Positions 39,749-50,205 of a stretch of 64,000 nt of DNA are shown in pieces; the first letter of the stretch is position 1; each line of letters begins with the position of its first letter. Location: the NCBI GenBank assembly GCA_012861695.1, contig JAAOOA010000352.1:15001-79000 (forward strand), written 5' to 3'. The position numbers were made by a program, and so were the translations under genes. The DNA is from Trematomus loennbergii (lineage: Eukaryota > Chordata > Actinopteri > Perciformes > Nototheniidae). The notes beneath the pieces are model-generated. The model saw only the letters and a program-made list of their open reading frames with translations. It made no database searches and was not told the DNA's origin.

Positions 39749-40839
39749 TTTTTAGTTACTCGTTGTCTTTCTTTCTTTTCTCTGTCTTGCTCATGTTTGT
39801 TTTGTCTTTCTTCCATCATCATTTCTTGGGATCCTTCATCCTCTTGACGTCTTCGCACCTGACTTTCTTGGTAATCCTCTTCTTTTCTTGTTCTTCCTGC
39901 CATCCTGTCATTATATGCCTCCTCTTGCTTTCGTCTTTCTTCTGCAGCTTGTCTGTGTTCCTGTTGATCAATGAACTTTTCCTGTGCGTCTCTTCCTGCC
40001 GCTGTTGGTAGTAGTAGAGAGAAAGACGGCATGTCTAAACCTGCCGGCGATAATGCGTCAGCACTGAGAGGTTGGTTGCTGGGCTGGAATGACATGGGTG
40101 TTCGCAATGTGCTTTGCTGCTCTCTTTGATCTCTAGTCATGTCCTTTATCTCTTGCATGTTTTGTTCGAGGTGGTCAGACTTACTGTTTAGCATTCTTAC
40201 TTCATACTCTAACTCTTTAATACTTCTTTCCGTAGGGACGTCGTCCAACTTCAATATTCCTTCTGAGACATGAAACGTTGGGGCTTGTATTGAGGTATGA
40301 GAGGAAAGATCTGTTCCCGTCACGTAAGGAGGAGGTGGCTCAGACAGGCTTGGGTAGAGCCTTGCAGTTTGGATCACTGGAACATCTTCTGTTTTTTCTG
40401 CTGTGTCTTCCTTTGCTGGCAGACCTGCTTCTTGAATCACATACATGCTGTTTGTCGATTCTTTGCAGACATATTTCAGATGGAGTATCAGAATTGTAAC
40501 GGTTGTTTTCCTGTTTTCCGCTTTTTTAATAGCGCTTTTTCCAGGCTTATGCCAAGAAATTCGTCCGGCTTTCTCCCATTTTTCATGCTGAAGTAGGTAT
40601 TCTCCATTTTCATAGTCAACTACAGCTTTTCTATGGGCTTTTGTTGGGCCAGGTTGGTCGTCTGCTGGAATCAATCCTCTCGTCTGCCATTGATCAAACA
40701 ATTCCTGTATTCTTTTCCAGATCTTTTGTCTGTCTGATGCATGTGTTGTGGCATCTGATCTGACATGTACCTTTTCCTTGATGTCTGCAGTTGACCCTGG
40801 CTCTGCGGGTGCTCCTAAGTTAATGTATTTTGGTGACAT
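39652..40839 (-). CDS. gag: ERV gag, matrix/p12-like part
   Basis: 395 residues from the ATG at 40,839. Begins MSPKYINLG, so there is no N-myristoylation glycine at position 2. A PPPPY late-domain motif ('SEPPPPYVTG') lies near residue 175, then a heptad-like segment and a long Arg/Glu/Gln-rich coiled stretch. The last about 30 codons run past the shift into the capsid region. Confidence 0.85.
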   Translation of the reverse strand: MSPKYINLGAPAEPGSTADIKEKVHVRSDATTHASDRQKIWKRIQELFDQWQTRGLIPADDQPGPTKAHRKAVVDYENGEYLLQHEKWEKAGRISWHKPGKSAIKKAENRKTTVTILILHLKYVCKESTNSMYVIQEAGLPAKEDTAEKTEDVPVIQTARLYPSLSEPPPPYVTGTDLSSHTSIQAPTFHVSEGILKLDDVPTERSIKELEYEVRMLNSKSDHLEQNMQEIKDMTRDQREQQSTLRTPMSFQPSNQPLSADALSPAGLDMPSFSLLLPTAAGRDAQEKFIDQQEHRQAAEERRKQEEAYNDRMAGRTRKEEDYQESQVRRRQEDEGSQEMMMEERQNKHEQDREKKERQRVTKKWEEAQTSRRTNYSLTKIIPKDKNRTAAVHSV

Positions 40840-42750
40840 TTTTCTTAAGTAGTCAAAGATGAATCACTAATCTACTGAATAGTACCTTCGTTCTGATAAA
40901 AAATATCCCTGTTCAATATCTGGGATTCCCCTTTTTTTTTTTTTTTTTTTAAGATTGATAAAGTAAAAATATTAAGAAAGTAAAAATAAAAATTATGCAA
41001 TTTTTTTTTTAAGATTTTGAAAAATTAAAAATTGTACAGTGTAGTTCTTGACTTTGAAATATGAAAAATAGAAATCTTCTGAAAATCCAACTTTATAGTG
41101 TATTTAATATACCAATGTGCATGAAATTATGCTAATATCATAAACTGTGTTCACTTCAATTATGTGATGTTTTTAGATATTCTACAGTCTAGGTTGAAAA
41201 AACCACCTGTGATTCTATCTATGTGTGATGAAGTACTTGTTCATCTAGAACACTTGAAAGTAAACTTTAGCATATGGCTATAATTGGTGATATTTTTATA
41301 CGTTTTTCTTTGGTGCAACAATTCTGTACAACCAGCAGAGTGCGCTGTTTGTAATTTTTCAGTTTTATCTACCCTTTTTAGCCCTCCTTAAAAACGTACT
41401 TCTTTTTAACAAGAAGCTTATTTTCTTAATAACTACCTTTGATATGGGAAGGAAATTCACTTTATGATTAAACAGTAAAAACATCAGCCATCACATTTGA
41501 ATAAACCAGCCAAATACAATCACAATGCTTAAAGATTTAAACAATAACACATAATCCAGCCATCACATTTGAATAATCCAGCCAAATACAATCACAATGC
41601 TTAAAGATTTAAACAATAACACATAATCCAGCCATCACATTTGAATAAACCAGCCAAATACAATCACAATGCTTAAGATCAGATCCAAACACCAACTCCA
41701 ATATCTATAGGTAACCTGATTTATCAAAATGTACTATTTCCTAAATCCAACTGGGTCAAGAAGAATGGTTTGTTCTTACAAGATGGAGGTCAGAAAGGAC
41801 TTGGCCTCATGTGAGTGAAACCACAAAGAACAAAAGAGTCTGTCGAATTAGCATTTCTTGAAATGGCGACTGCCTTGTGTCTTGTTTGAAATACAGTCAA
41901 AACAAGATGGCTACTGATTATTTAGAACTCTGACCCCCAGAACAAAGAGATGTTGAAATTATCCCATGTGGTTCTGACTGATAAGTTCAAATAATGGCTT
42001 GGTGATCTTTAAATGGACAAATGGAAACCCTGGTGTGGTATGACACAGTTTAAAAATACAACAGAAAACTATACTTTATATTCAAAATAACATTTCAATG
42101 AATATGGGCTTTATCCTAGAGATATCCTATCTTAAAATGAGGAACCCTTACATCATAAGCCTTAAACCATCCACGTAATATTTGACCTTATGGTCTGGTG
42201 ATTATCTGATGTTGCTTAGATACGCTAGTGTGGGACCAATATGGAGACCTATCAGCTACCAATAACAGACCGTCGTCATGTATACCGTAATGCTGCTGTA
42301 ACTCCTATTACCGTAATCCACTCCGCAATATCTTGGTTGAAAACACAACAGTATACCACCTACTAGCCTTCCTTACTAGTTTTTTCACACCCTCCGTGTC
42401 TTTTAATATTGTCCTACACAATATTTATCGTCCCTAATGACTTTAAAAGATTAATATTAAAAACATGCAGTTGGTTAATGAATCAAAGAAAGGAATAGAG
42501 ACTTACCCTTTGCTTGCTCTAAAACAACGCCACGTGGTTTGGTTTAAATTTAGTTATTTAACATTAATTAACAGCTGTTCTCAGGATGTCCTGCTCGCCT
42601 CAAAAACACACAAATCTAAATGGTTCTATATAAGCTATTGAAGAATTTGATATAACTGGCTTCTCCTTACCGTTCGCATATGGGCCCTTTGTGTGTGTTG
42701 TGGTTCACAAATCTCCGTCGAAACTAGCTATTCCTCTCCCAGTGTCGATA
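40840..42750 (-). other. ERV leader between primer site and gag
   Basis: About 1.9 kb with no long frame, much longer than typical retroviral leaders. At 41,484-41,680 a unit of about 70 bp ('ccagccatcacatttgaata', 'ccaaatacaatcacaatgct') is present nearly three times. It may hold packaging and splice signals; none could be proved. Confidence 0.7.
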
Positions 42751-42768
42751 TCACATGTCGGGTCACCA
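42751..42768 (-). promoter_or_regulatory. ERV primer-binding site, tRNA-Trp-like
   Basis: Two bases inside the 5' LTR on the minus strand: TGGTGACCCGACATGTGA. The first nine bases match the complement of the tRNA-Trp 3' end (TGGTGACCC...), after which one C is missing and two bases are extra. Assignment to tRNA-Trp is inference. Confidence 0.6.
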
Positions 42769-42770
42769 GT

Positions 42771-43540
42771 TGTTGATAATTCGTGATCTTCTCGCTCCCA
42801 GGAAAGAAACTTAAAATAACGAGACTAATGGAGTCTCTGAAAAGGTTCAAATGGGTAGTTTAATTAAGTAACGTGGTAAAAGAACAAGCATGGGTAATGT
42901 GGAGACAAAGCCGGTGTGTCTTCAGGGAGGCTGCAGCGAAGGAAAGAGAGCGAGCGGTTCTCTGTCCGCTGTTTTTATCCATCTCTCGTCGTCTCCCGCT
43001 GTGCAAATAGTGGGTATTCCCTTCTCATTTGCCGGTTCGATATCGCGAGAGCACAGATGATTTCGACATTGATATTCTCTGCCTACTTCCTTAAGCATTT
43101 TCTCCTCATTATCTCTGTCATGACTTTCTATTTAATACCTTATAAACAGCTGTAATACTTAGTTTAGAAGTCCTAGTGGTTCCGCTCCGGCACAGTTCTT
43201 ATTTTACGGAAATTCCCTCTGACGTCATAGCTTCTCACGTATCTGTAAACACTACGATCAACTAGACCTTCATTTAATATTCAGCAGTAATAATATCTTA
43301 ACGTCTATCGATGTAGTGTTAAAGTCCGTACGTTTGTGTGTAACACTCAAAGTCATTTTCACTTTACATTCAGAAAACGCAACATTAGTCACAAGCTAAC
43401 CGGATAAAGGATTTTTCAGAATAAAAGCTTGGCATTGATTTCCTGAGAACTTCCGGGCTTTTCCACAATAAAACAGCTTTAAACTGACGATATGTTTTAG
43501 ACTGAATTATGCTGTTTAACATTGATTTTAATTTCTAACA
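42771..43540 (-). repeat. Provirus 5' LTR (770 bp)
   Basis: Same limits and length as the 3' LTR (TGTTAG...CAACA on the minus strand). The same short open frame occurs at the same offset in both. No difference was seen by eye. Confidence 0.95.
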
Positions 43541-44092
43541 CTACCCTTCTCTTTAAGCCCCGAAACTGAAACTGAAACTGAAAGAAACCGAATCTGTGGA
43601 TATTGCATCCCGACCAAGAAGCACGTCTCTGTGTAGAGGACGCGCTCAGAGAGAGAGATATTCTCTACAAACACCGGGTGAGATGCTCCTTTGTCAATAT
43701 AATGGATCAATGCATGAAATCTGACTCTGTTTATTTTGTTTAAGGAGTATATTGGGCGTTAACAATTCTGGTTTGCCTTTTATAATATTATTTCATTCAA
43801 GAACCCCTTGTGCGTTTAATGAACACAGCTATTTTTGATAGTTGCTTCAGCAGTGAGCAGGAGAGGTGGGGAAAGGCGGGGCTCTCGCTATTTTTTCAGG
43901 AAATATTCGTATAGAGGTGATTACACGGACTCGGTTGACCCCCCAGAGCGTTTCGTTTGCAAATCTATCCACCTTGGGACCCGTTATTGTTTGTGGGGTC
44001 AGTTTCTATCGGCCTCGTGTAAATAATAGGGCTATACGCACGCGAAACTATGCAGATACAAGCAGTTTTCTCCTCGTGTAAACGGCGCCTAA

Positions 44093-44455
44093 ATGTGTTA
44101 CATCAAAGGCTAATTAGATTAGACAACAAAGGATCGACTACAGGGGGAATATCACACCTGCACGTGATAACACCTCACCTCACCTCACCCCAAATACTAT
44201 GACCAAGTATACCTGCATTCACCCTCTGACCTAAAAGCTAAATCTGCCTAGTGTCAGTAGAAAAGTGTTAAAATCACAAACTTGCCTTTAGAGTCACATT
44301 CTTAAATAACATCTATTTTGACAAAGTATTTCATTTTTTCTAGTTTTAACTTTTTGCATACATAAACGTGTATCTTACAGTTCCTTTGTGAGAGAATTAC
44401 GCTCAAATCTGTCATATCAAAACATTCTATTGCAGTATTTTATCTGTTTTATGTG

Positions 44456-44491
<36 letters not shown>

Positions 44492-45806
44492 CACTGTTGG
44501 AGGAGCCTGTGACCTATGTTTTTAATTGACATATATACACTGTAGCTAATGGGCAGATGCCATAAAGCCTTGAAACTTGGTGATTGTATCTAAAAGTATC
44601 TTGGTAGCAGAAAAAAAAAAGTCATCTAACAAAACATATATTTAAAAAAGTAATGTTAGTCAAGTCAAGTTATCAAAACTGCATTGTTTCATCGAAACAG
44701 TGTTAAAATCACAAACTCTCCATTTAGAGTTTGATTCTTTAAGAATCTCAATTCATTACAAATTAATGAATATTTTACCAAGTTATAAAGTTTTGCATCC
44801 ATTAAAGTGTAACTATAAGTATCTTTGTAGGAGAAAAAACAAAAATAATTTAAGTTATTTCCAGAAAACTGGATTGTCTTACTAAAATCCCAAAGTGCCT
44901 TTAAGAGTCACAGTCTTAAAGAAAATCTGTTCGTCTTAGTGGGGTCCTTAGTTTTGGATGATTTGCTGAGTGGGGTTTGTTTGTAGCCTTTATTTAACCA
45001 GGTTAAAAAATCCCATTGAGATCAACGATCTCTTTTTCAAGGGAGACCTGCGGGGTGGGACTTATTGCGTTGAGTGGGGGGGGAGTCATCTGTAGAAATG
45101 AGGGTTTCTTTCACCCGTATAATGTCCCTCGCTGTTTGACTCTTTTTAAAACGTTCTTTTTCATCTATCATTTTCAACCAGGCAGCAAGAGGTCAAATGT
45201 AATAATAAGTAATAGTTTGTCACGATTTTACGGGAAAAAGTCAGAGCGCGATGTCACATCTTAAAGACAGCTTGAACTGGATAGATGGTTAGTCTTTTTC
45301 AAACATACCATACGTTCTGCATGTTAGTATATTTGGCCAATCGGGTTAGGCCCTACTGCCCTACCCCCTCAATAGGGAAGTCACGCTTTGGGAAGAAGTG
45401 TTTCATTTGACAGATCTGACTTGATTGTTGTTGTGATAGCTGAAGGAAGAGGGACGGGGAGGAAAATTCAGAGGGTGAAGAAGCAGAAAATAACTTGTTT
45501 GTAAAACGGACAGCACGTCAGTTTCAGGAAAGATGACACCGGTTTTATGCATGACATGCCAAATATCCTGAAGCCCTACAAAAAAAAGGTACAAGTATAT
45601 GTGTTGAAAATATCGCAAAAAGTCGTAATATTGTATAATGTATTAGTTGCATGTTGTATTTTGATAAAAATCACTGTGTAGTTTTTCAAAAATATAATGG
45701 AAAAAGGAGAGAAAAACAAATATCACAGTATGTTGAAAAATATGAAAAAGTAATGTTGTGTTAAAATAACATGAAAGAAATCAAAGTAAAGCATCTAAAA
45801 ACATAT
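44093..45806. repeat. Right outer arm, inner portion
   Basis: Inverted copy of the left arm: 44,640-44,940 and 45,056-45,806 mirror 13,430-14,450, and an (AT)n tract at 44,460-44,487 mirrors 13,338-13,358. A short TIR-like stretch ('atatcacacctgcacgtgat', 'aacacctcacctcacc') at 44,140-44,190 resembles the element's outer end. Confidence 0.8.
44979..45056 (-). mobile_element. Short L2-type retroposon tail
   Basis: About 78 bp ('cctttatttaaccaggttaa', 'atctctttttcaagggagac') interrupt an otherwise collinear arm: the left arm reads straight through 'gagtggggtgggac' in inverted form. This is the familiar 3' end of L2/CR1-type retroposons in fish. Confidence 0.6.
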
Positions 45807-46502
45807 TGTTACGTGCCAGGCAGGCTGTACTTGTGTGGTTCTCCTTCCCTCCTGCTTTTCTCTCTTCTCCCTGTCTTCTGCACAGCTAATCAGCAGCTGA
45901 TCAGGACCTGCCTGTGCACCAGAGTCTGATGGCTGATTGGATCCTCTCACCCTCAGCTGGCCTATCAGCAGCCAGGGCCGACCATAAAGGAGGCACCCAG
46001 GAAGTCTTCTCTCTCTCACTCTGGGTTGATTGCTGATGGAGGAGCCTGCAATTACTGCCTTGCAACGACAATATTCGCTTTGTTTTGTAAGACCTATGTT
46101 GAAAGTGTGTGTGTTGAGAGGTGGAGGAGTTAGGTAAGTCTGGGGTACCCTGTACACTTCACATCACGTAGATACCTAATGTTAAGACACACTAGGTTAG
46201 CGGATTGTTGCCACCCCTGTATTCTGTTTTGTCCAATTCTGAGTAGTTTAGTTAGTGAGGGTTTTTGTTTGAGTTTTGGTTTCAAAGGATAGACGTAGAG
46301 ATAGGCCTGGTTGTTATGCTTGTTTCTTTTGTTTGGCACAATCCTTCGACTCCTCCTCCTCCTCACACACAGAGTATTTTCCGTTCCGTTTTCTAGGTTG
46401 ACAAAATAAACCTTTTTGTCAAACCTTTACCCTGACTCGCATATTATTGGTTGTTGTGTGTTAATGTCTCCAGGTCCCCTAGACCTTAGTGGGGACGTAA
46501 CA
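45807..46502 (+). repeat. Gypsy 5' LTR (696 bp)
   Basis: By eye it differs from the 3' LTR at only four places: one C/T substitution at position 6 and three one-base T-run length differences (near 46,053, 46,074 and 46,086). An AATAAA lies near 46,405. Confidence 0.93.
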
Positions 46503-46506
46503 CAAA

Positions 46507-46524
46507 TGGGGGCTCGTCCGGGAT
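46507..46524 (+). promoter_or_regulatory. Gypsy primer-binding site, tRNA-Pro
   Basis: TGGGGGCTCGTCCGGGAT, the classic tRNA-Pro primer complement, four bases after the 5' LTR. Confidence 0.92.
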
Positions 46525-46595
46525 CTCTATTTTCCTGCGCAGAAGACAACCAATAATATTGAAGTCATTGTGGCTGTTGTAAATTTGCTGAAAAA

Positions 46596-47555
46596 ATGGG
46601 TTTTGATTTACAGGATTTTATTGAAAGTCCAAGTGTTGATAAGTTGTATTCCTGTCGCAAAGATGACATGTTATCTATTGCAGCTCACTTTAACCTTTCA
46701 GTAGACAAGTATAGAGTAAAAAAAGAGCTAAGAGATGAAATCCTGCAAAAACTAGAGGAGTTAAAGATTCTTGTAATCCCAGGCATGTCAACTCAGACTA
46801 GGGCTGATGTGTCTATTGATGATGATGGTGAACGTGTAGTTGGTGCTTCCTTTATAGAACAGAAGGGTCGTGCTGTATTAGCTACACCTATAATTGACAA
46901 GGTTAATCCTGGAGCTCCTCCTGCAACGCTTCCTAGGTTTGAGGCTTTCTCTCCGGGTAGCTTTGGTGCAAGTAGTAGTGCCAAACTGAAGGTTCGTCTT
47001 GCCCGTCTTCAGCTGGAGGCCCAGGAGAAGGAAATGGTGCGTAGAGCGGACTATGATTTCAAACTGCAGATTCGCAAGTTAGAGATAGAAGCTGAGAAAG
47101 AAATCACGTTAAAGCGGCTTGAAGTTGATTCCCTGAGAATCTCTTCAGAGCAGACATTTGAGAGGTCAATACCTTCGCATGCAGTCCATACCAGAAGTTT
47201 TGATGTTAGTAAAAATATTGCTTTGGTGCCAACTTTTAGAGAGTCGGAAGTTGACTCATATTTTTGTGCTTTTGAAAGAATTGCTACCGCACTAGTCTGG
47301 CCTAAAGACATGTGGCCAATCCTACTTCAGTGCAAATTAGTAGGTAAAGCTCAGGAAGTGGTATCTTCACTTTCTTTGGAAGAAAGCTTGCAGTACGAAG
47401 TGCTTAAAGAGTCGATCTTGCGTGCTTATGAGCTTGTGCGGAGGCTTACAGACAAAAGTTCAGAAACCATAAAAAGTCTGCTACGCAGACATTTGTTGAG
47501 TTTGCACGGGAGAAGGGCATTCTCTTTGATAAATGGTGTGCAGCTAATGAAGTGA
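46596..47555 (+). CDS. gag: Gypsy gag, N-terminal part
   Basis: ATG at 46,596 in good position after the primer site. 319 residues: an N-terminal helix region ('YSCRKDDMLSIAAHFNLSVD'), a long Lys/Glu/Arg coiled-coil-like stretch ('LARLQLEAQEKEMVRRADYD') and a capsid start resembling SCAN-type folds ('YFCAFERIATALVWPKDMWP', 'LLQCKLVGKAQEVVSSL'). The frame shifts by one base near 47,430. Confidence 0.85.
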   Translation: MGFDLQDFIESPSVDKLYSCRKDDMLSIAAHFNLSVDKYRVKKELRDEILQKLEELKILVIPGMSTQTRADVSIDDDGERVVGASFIEQKGRAVLATPIIDKVNPGAPPATLPRFEAFSPGSFGASSSAKLKVRLARLQLEAQEKEMVRRADYDFKLQIRKLEIEAEKEITLKRLEVDSLRISSEQTFERSIPSHAVHTRSFDVSKNIALVPTFRESEVDSYFCAFERIATALVWPKDMWPILLQCKLVGKAQEVVSSLSLEESLQYEVLKESILRAYELVRRLTDKSSETIKSLLRRHLLSLHGRRAFSLINGVQLMK

Positions 47556-48049
47556 AGGATCATTTTGAGTCTCTTCGTCAGTTACTTCTCTTGGAAGATT
47601 TTAAGAATTCTTTGCCTGAAAGGATGGTGATATTCTTGAATGAACAGAAGGTCAATTCACTGGCTAAGGCAGCTGTCTTAGCAGATGAATTTATGCTCAC
47701 TCACAAGACTGTGTTTTCTTCTCCCTTGCGCCCAGATAAAGCGTCAGTATCACAAACCGGAAGACCTGATCTTGGCTCCACAACTTTTGAAAGGTCTAGA
47801 GGACCACCGTCACCTCCACGGGGGCCCCGTGAGTGTAACTACTGCCATAAAACAGGACACCTTATTTCAGGGTGTCATTTCTTAAAGCGTAAACAGCAAT
47901 TTTTGCAACGCTTTCAAATGCCAAAAGGCATGGGACTCATTAAAGGAGTGTCCCTATCAGACATAGGAATGTCCCAGGAAGAGGATGTACCTGATCCCTG
48001 TTTCAAACCCTTTATTTCAAAGGGCTTTGTTTCTAACAGGGGATCCTAA
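47440..48049 (+). CDS. gag: Gypsy gag, C-terminal part with zinc knuckle
   Basis: Continues the capsid in another frame ('FAREKGILFDKWCAANEVKD' region, 'LLLEDFKNSLPERMVIFLNE') to a CCHC knuckle 'CNYCHKTGHLISGC' near 47,840-47,880. Read from 47,552 it is 165 codons, ending in TAA near 48,049. Confidence 0.85.
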
Positions 48050-48719
48050 AGACCAGCTGCCAGTACAGGTACTTAGGGACACAGGAGGTTCTCAGTCTAT
48101 TATTAGAGAAGGCATCTTACCTTTAAACTCCAGATCATCATGTGGATCAAGTGCTGTTGTTCAAGGGGTAGGCATGACACTAGTTGCGGCTCCTTTGCAC
48201 AATGTTTATATTCACTCATCGCTTGTCAAAGGATTCTTTAAAGTAGCTGTCCTCCCTGCCTTGCCCATCAAAGGTGTTGATTTCATCCTCAGTAATGACT
48301 TGGCTGGGGGAAAAGTTAATCCAGTACCTGAGGTCATTGATTCTCCTGATCTAAGTTTAGACACAGGGAAATCAGCTGAAGTACCTCCCGAAATCTTTCC
48401 TGCTTGTGTGGTTACAAGGGCCCAGTCAAAGAAATATGGAGAGGACTTGTCTGATTCTTTTCTTGCTACAGGGCAGTTTCTTGATGCCAGGACTGTGTCG
48501 GACCGACTGCCAGAGGAGGCCCGGTCTGCTGGTGCTGGATCACCCAGTAACAGCTCAGGGCTTGTACAACTGCCTGCCACTCGGGAAGAATTCATGGCAG
48601 CCCAGTTAAGTGATGAAACACTTTCTAAATGTCTCTTCTGTTATCAGTCAGGAAGAGGCCAGGTCAAAGAAGATGGCCTACATTATGGAAGATGGCCTAT
48701 TAATGCGTCGCTGGATTAG
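47985..48719 (+). CDS. pro: Gypsy protease region
   Basis: Aspartic-protease-like 'VLRDTGGSQSIIREGIL' (D-T-G) and the distal 'VDFILSNDLAGGKV' block; then a linker with 'VTRAQSKKYG' as commonly seen between protease and the next pol domain. The end of this frame is superseded by the integrase frame around 48,600-48,700. Confidence 0.8.
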   Translation: MYLIPVSNPLFQRALFLTGDPKDQLPVQVLRDTGGSQSIIREGILPLNSRSSCGSSAVVQGVGMTLVAAPLHNVYIHSSLVKGFFKVAVLPALPIKGVDFILSNDLAGGKVNPVPEVIDSPDLSLDTGKSAEVPPEIFPACVVTRAQSKKYGEDLSDSFLATGQFLDARTVSDRLPEEARSAGAGSPSNSSGLVQLPATREEFMAAQLSDETLSKCLFCYQSGRGQVKEDGLHYGRWPINASLD

Positions 48720-50205
48720 TGATGCCTGTGAGGAGTCAGACTCCTTTGCAATTTATCAGGTTGTCGTGCCAACAGCCTATCGTTCTCAGGTGATGTCCTT
48801 GGCTCATGATCATCCGTGGTCAGGTCACATGGGGGTGACAAAAATGTACGAGAGAGTTTTAAAACACTTCTTTTGGCCAGGACTCAAGTCTGATGTAGTT
48901 CTTTATTGTCGAACATGTCATGTGTGCCAAGTGGGTGGTAAACCGAATCAGGTGATTCACCCTGCTCCTCTCATTCCCATTCCGGTAATGGGAGAGCCAT
49001 TTGAAAGGGTGATTGTGGATTGTGTGGGACCCTTGCCAAAAACTAAAACTGGAAACCAGTTTCTCTTAACTGTCATGTGTGCCTCCACTAGGTTTCCAGA
49101 AGCCATCCCACTACGGAAGATCACTGCCCCGGTCATCACCAAGGCACTTCTGAAGTTTTTCTCCATGTTTGGTCTACCGAAGGTAGTTCAAACAGACCAA
49201 GGTACCAACTTCATGTCTAAAGTGTTTGCCCGGGTACTTGACACTTTAGGTATCAAGCATGTGACATCCAGCCCATATCATCCTGAAAGTCAGGGGGCAT
49301 TAGAGAGGTTTCACCAGACTATGAAATGCATGTTAAGAAAACATTGCCACGAGTCTCAAAAAGATTGGGATGACGGTGTTCCTTTTGTGTTATTTGCTGC
49401 CCGTGAAGCTGTTCAGGAGTCTCTAGGTTTTAGTCCTGCTGAGCTAGTGTTTGGACATGAGGTCAGAGGTCCTTTAAGAGTTCTTAAAGAGCATTTGATC
49501 ATGCCAACGAAAAAAGTTTGCAGTATTCCGGAGTATGTCGCCAAACTAAGGGATCGTCTACATCGTACTTGCTCCTTGGCTAGGGAAGCTCTGACGATGA
49601 AGAAACGCTACGACCAGAAGGCGGTAGCGCGCTTGTTTCAGCCAGGTGACAAGGTGTTGGTTCTACTGCCTGTACCTGGTTCTGCTCTGTCTACAAAATG
49701 TTCTGGTCCTTATGTTGTAGATAAGAAGCTCGGTGAAACAAATTACGTCATTCAAACACCTGACCGCAGACGTCCTACCAGAGTGTGTCATATCAACATG
49801 CTGAAGAAGTACTGCACCAGGGATGACCAAAATGAATCTTCAAAAGCTCACCAGGTGGAGACAACCGTCTCTCCTATGGCTTCAGTTTCAAGGGTGAGCT
49901 CAAATGAGGATGAGGATGAGTTGGTGATGCGTAGTGCAACACCACAGGGGGCAAGACTAAGCAATACTGAGGTATTGGCTGATTTGCCCAATTACTTGTC
50001 TCATCTTCCTGATAACCAGGAAATTATTTGCTATGTGTATTGTCGGGTCCAAACATACTGTTTGGATTTATATGTGTGGGGGTGTTATGTGCCAGGCAGG
50101 CTGTACTTGTGTGGTTCTCCTTCCCTCCTGCTTTTCTCTCTTCTCCCTGTCTTCTGCACAGCTAATCAGCAGCTGATCAGGACCTGCCTGTGCACCAGAG
50201 TCTGA
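48610..50205 (+). CDS. pol: Gypsy integrase
   Basis: 531 codons. Zinc-binding H-x4-H and C-x2-C ('HDHPWSGHMG', 'CRTCHVCQ'). DDE residues in 'ERVIVDCVGPLP', 'VVQTDQGTNF' and 'HPESQGALERFHQTMK'. The C-terminal module reads 'KCSGPYVVDKKLGETNYVIQ'. After 'LADLPNYLSHLPDNQE', the kind of sequence that leads into RT in Gmr1-like elements, the frame runs directly into the LTR, and the last about 40 codons are LTR sequence. Confidence 0.9.
   Translation: MMKHFLNVSSVISQEEARSKKMAYIMEDGLLMRRWISDACEESDSFAIYQVVVPTAYRSQVMSLAHDHPWSGHMGVTKMYERVLKHFFWPGLKSDVVLYCRTCHVCQVGGKPNQVIHPAPLIPIPVMGEPFERVIVDCVGPLPKTKTGNQFLLTVMCASTRFPEAIPLRKITAPVITKALLKFFSMFGLPKVVQTDQGTNFMSKVFARVLDTLGIKHVTSSPYHPESQGALERFHQTMKCMLRKHCHESQKDWDDGVPFVLFAAREAVQESLGFSPAELVFGHEVRGPLRVLKEHLIMPTKKVCSIPEYVAKLRDRLHRTCSLAREALTMKKRYDQKAVARLFQPGDKVLVLLPVPGSALSTKCSGPYVVDKKLGETNYVIQTPDRRRPTRVCHINMLKKYCTRDDQNESSKAHQVETTVSPMASVSRVSSNEDEDELVMRSATPQGARLSNTEVLADLPNYLSHLPDNQEIICYVYCRVQTYCLDLYVWGCYVPGRLYLCGSPSLLLFSLLPVFCTANQQLIRTCLCTRV
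50074..50082 (+). promoter_or_regulatory. Gypsy polypurine tract
   Basis: G-rich gtgtggggg immediately before the 3' LTR start at 50,083. Confidence 0.7.

Larger units (their letters stand above)
30325..43540 (-). mobile_element. Endogenous retrovirus, full-length provirus
   Basis: 13.2 kb provirus on the minus strand: 5' LTR 42,771-43,540, tRNA-primer site, about 1.9 kb leader, gag, protease, reverse transcriptase/RNase H, integrase, env, polypurine tract, 3' LTR 30,325-31,094. A 4-bp target duplication CTAC lies at 30,321-30,324 and 43,541-43,544. Pol, the integrase GPY/F-like module and the Env transmembrane subunit with a CX6CC motif are gammaretrovirus-like (class I in the broad sense). 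All genes are open over long stretches but broken by single-base frame shifts; no in-frame nonsense change is evident within the ORF segments. Confidence 0.95.
30095..44089. mobile_element. Harbinger-like element B, split by the retrovirus
   Basis: Second copy starting 24 bp after element A (TAA at 30,092-30,094, then ggccccgctcacac). It is interrupted at 30,324 by the provirus and resumes at 43,545, ending 'gtgtaaacggcgcc' at 44,089 with the matching TAA at 44,090-44,092. Its halves align with element A, apart from a deletion around the resumption point. Confidence 0.8.
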
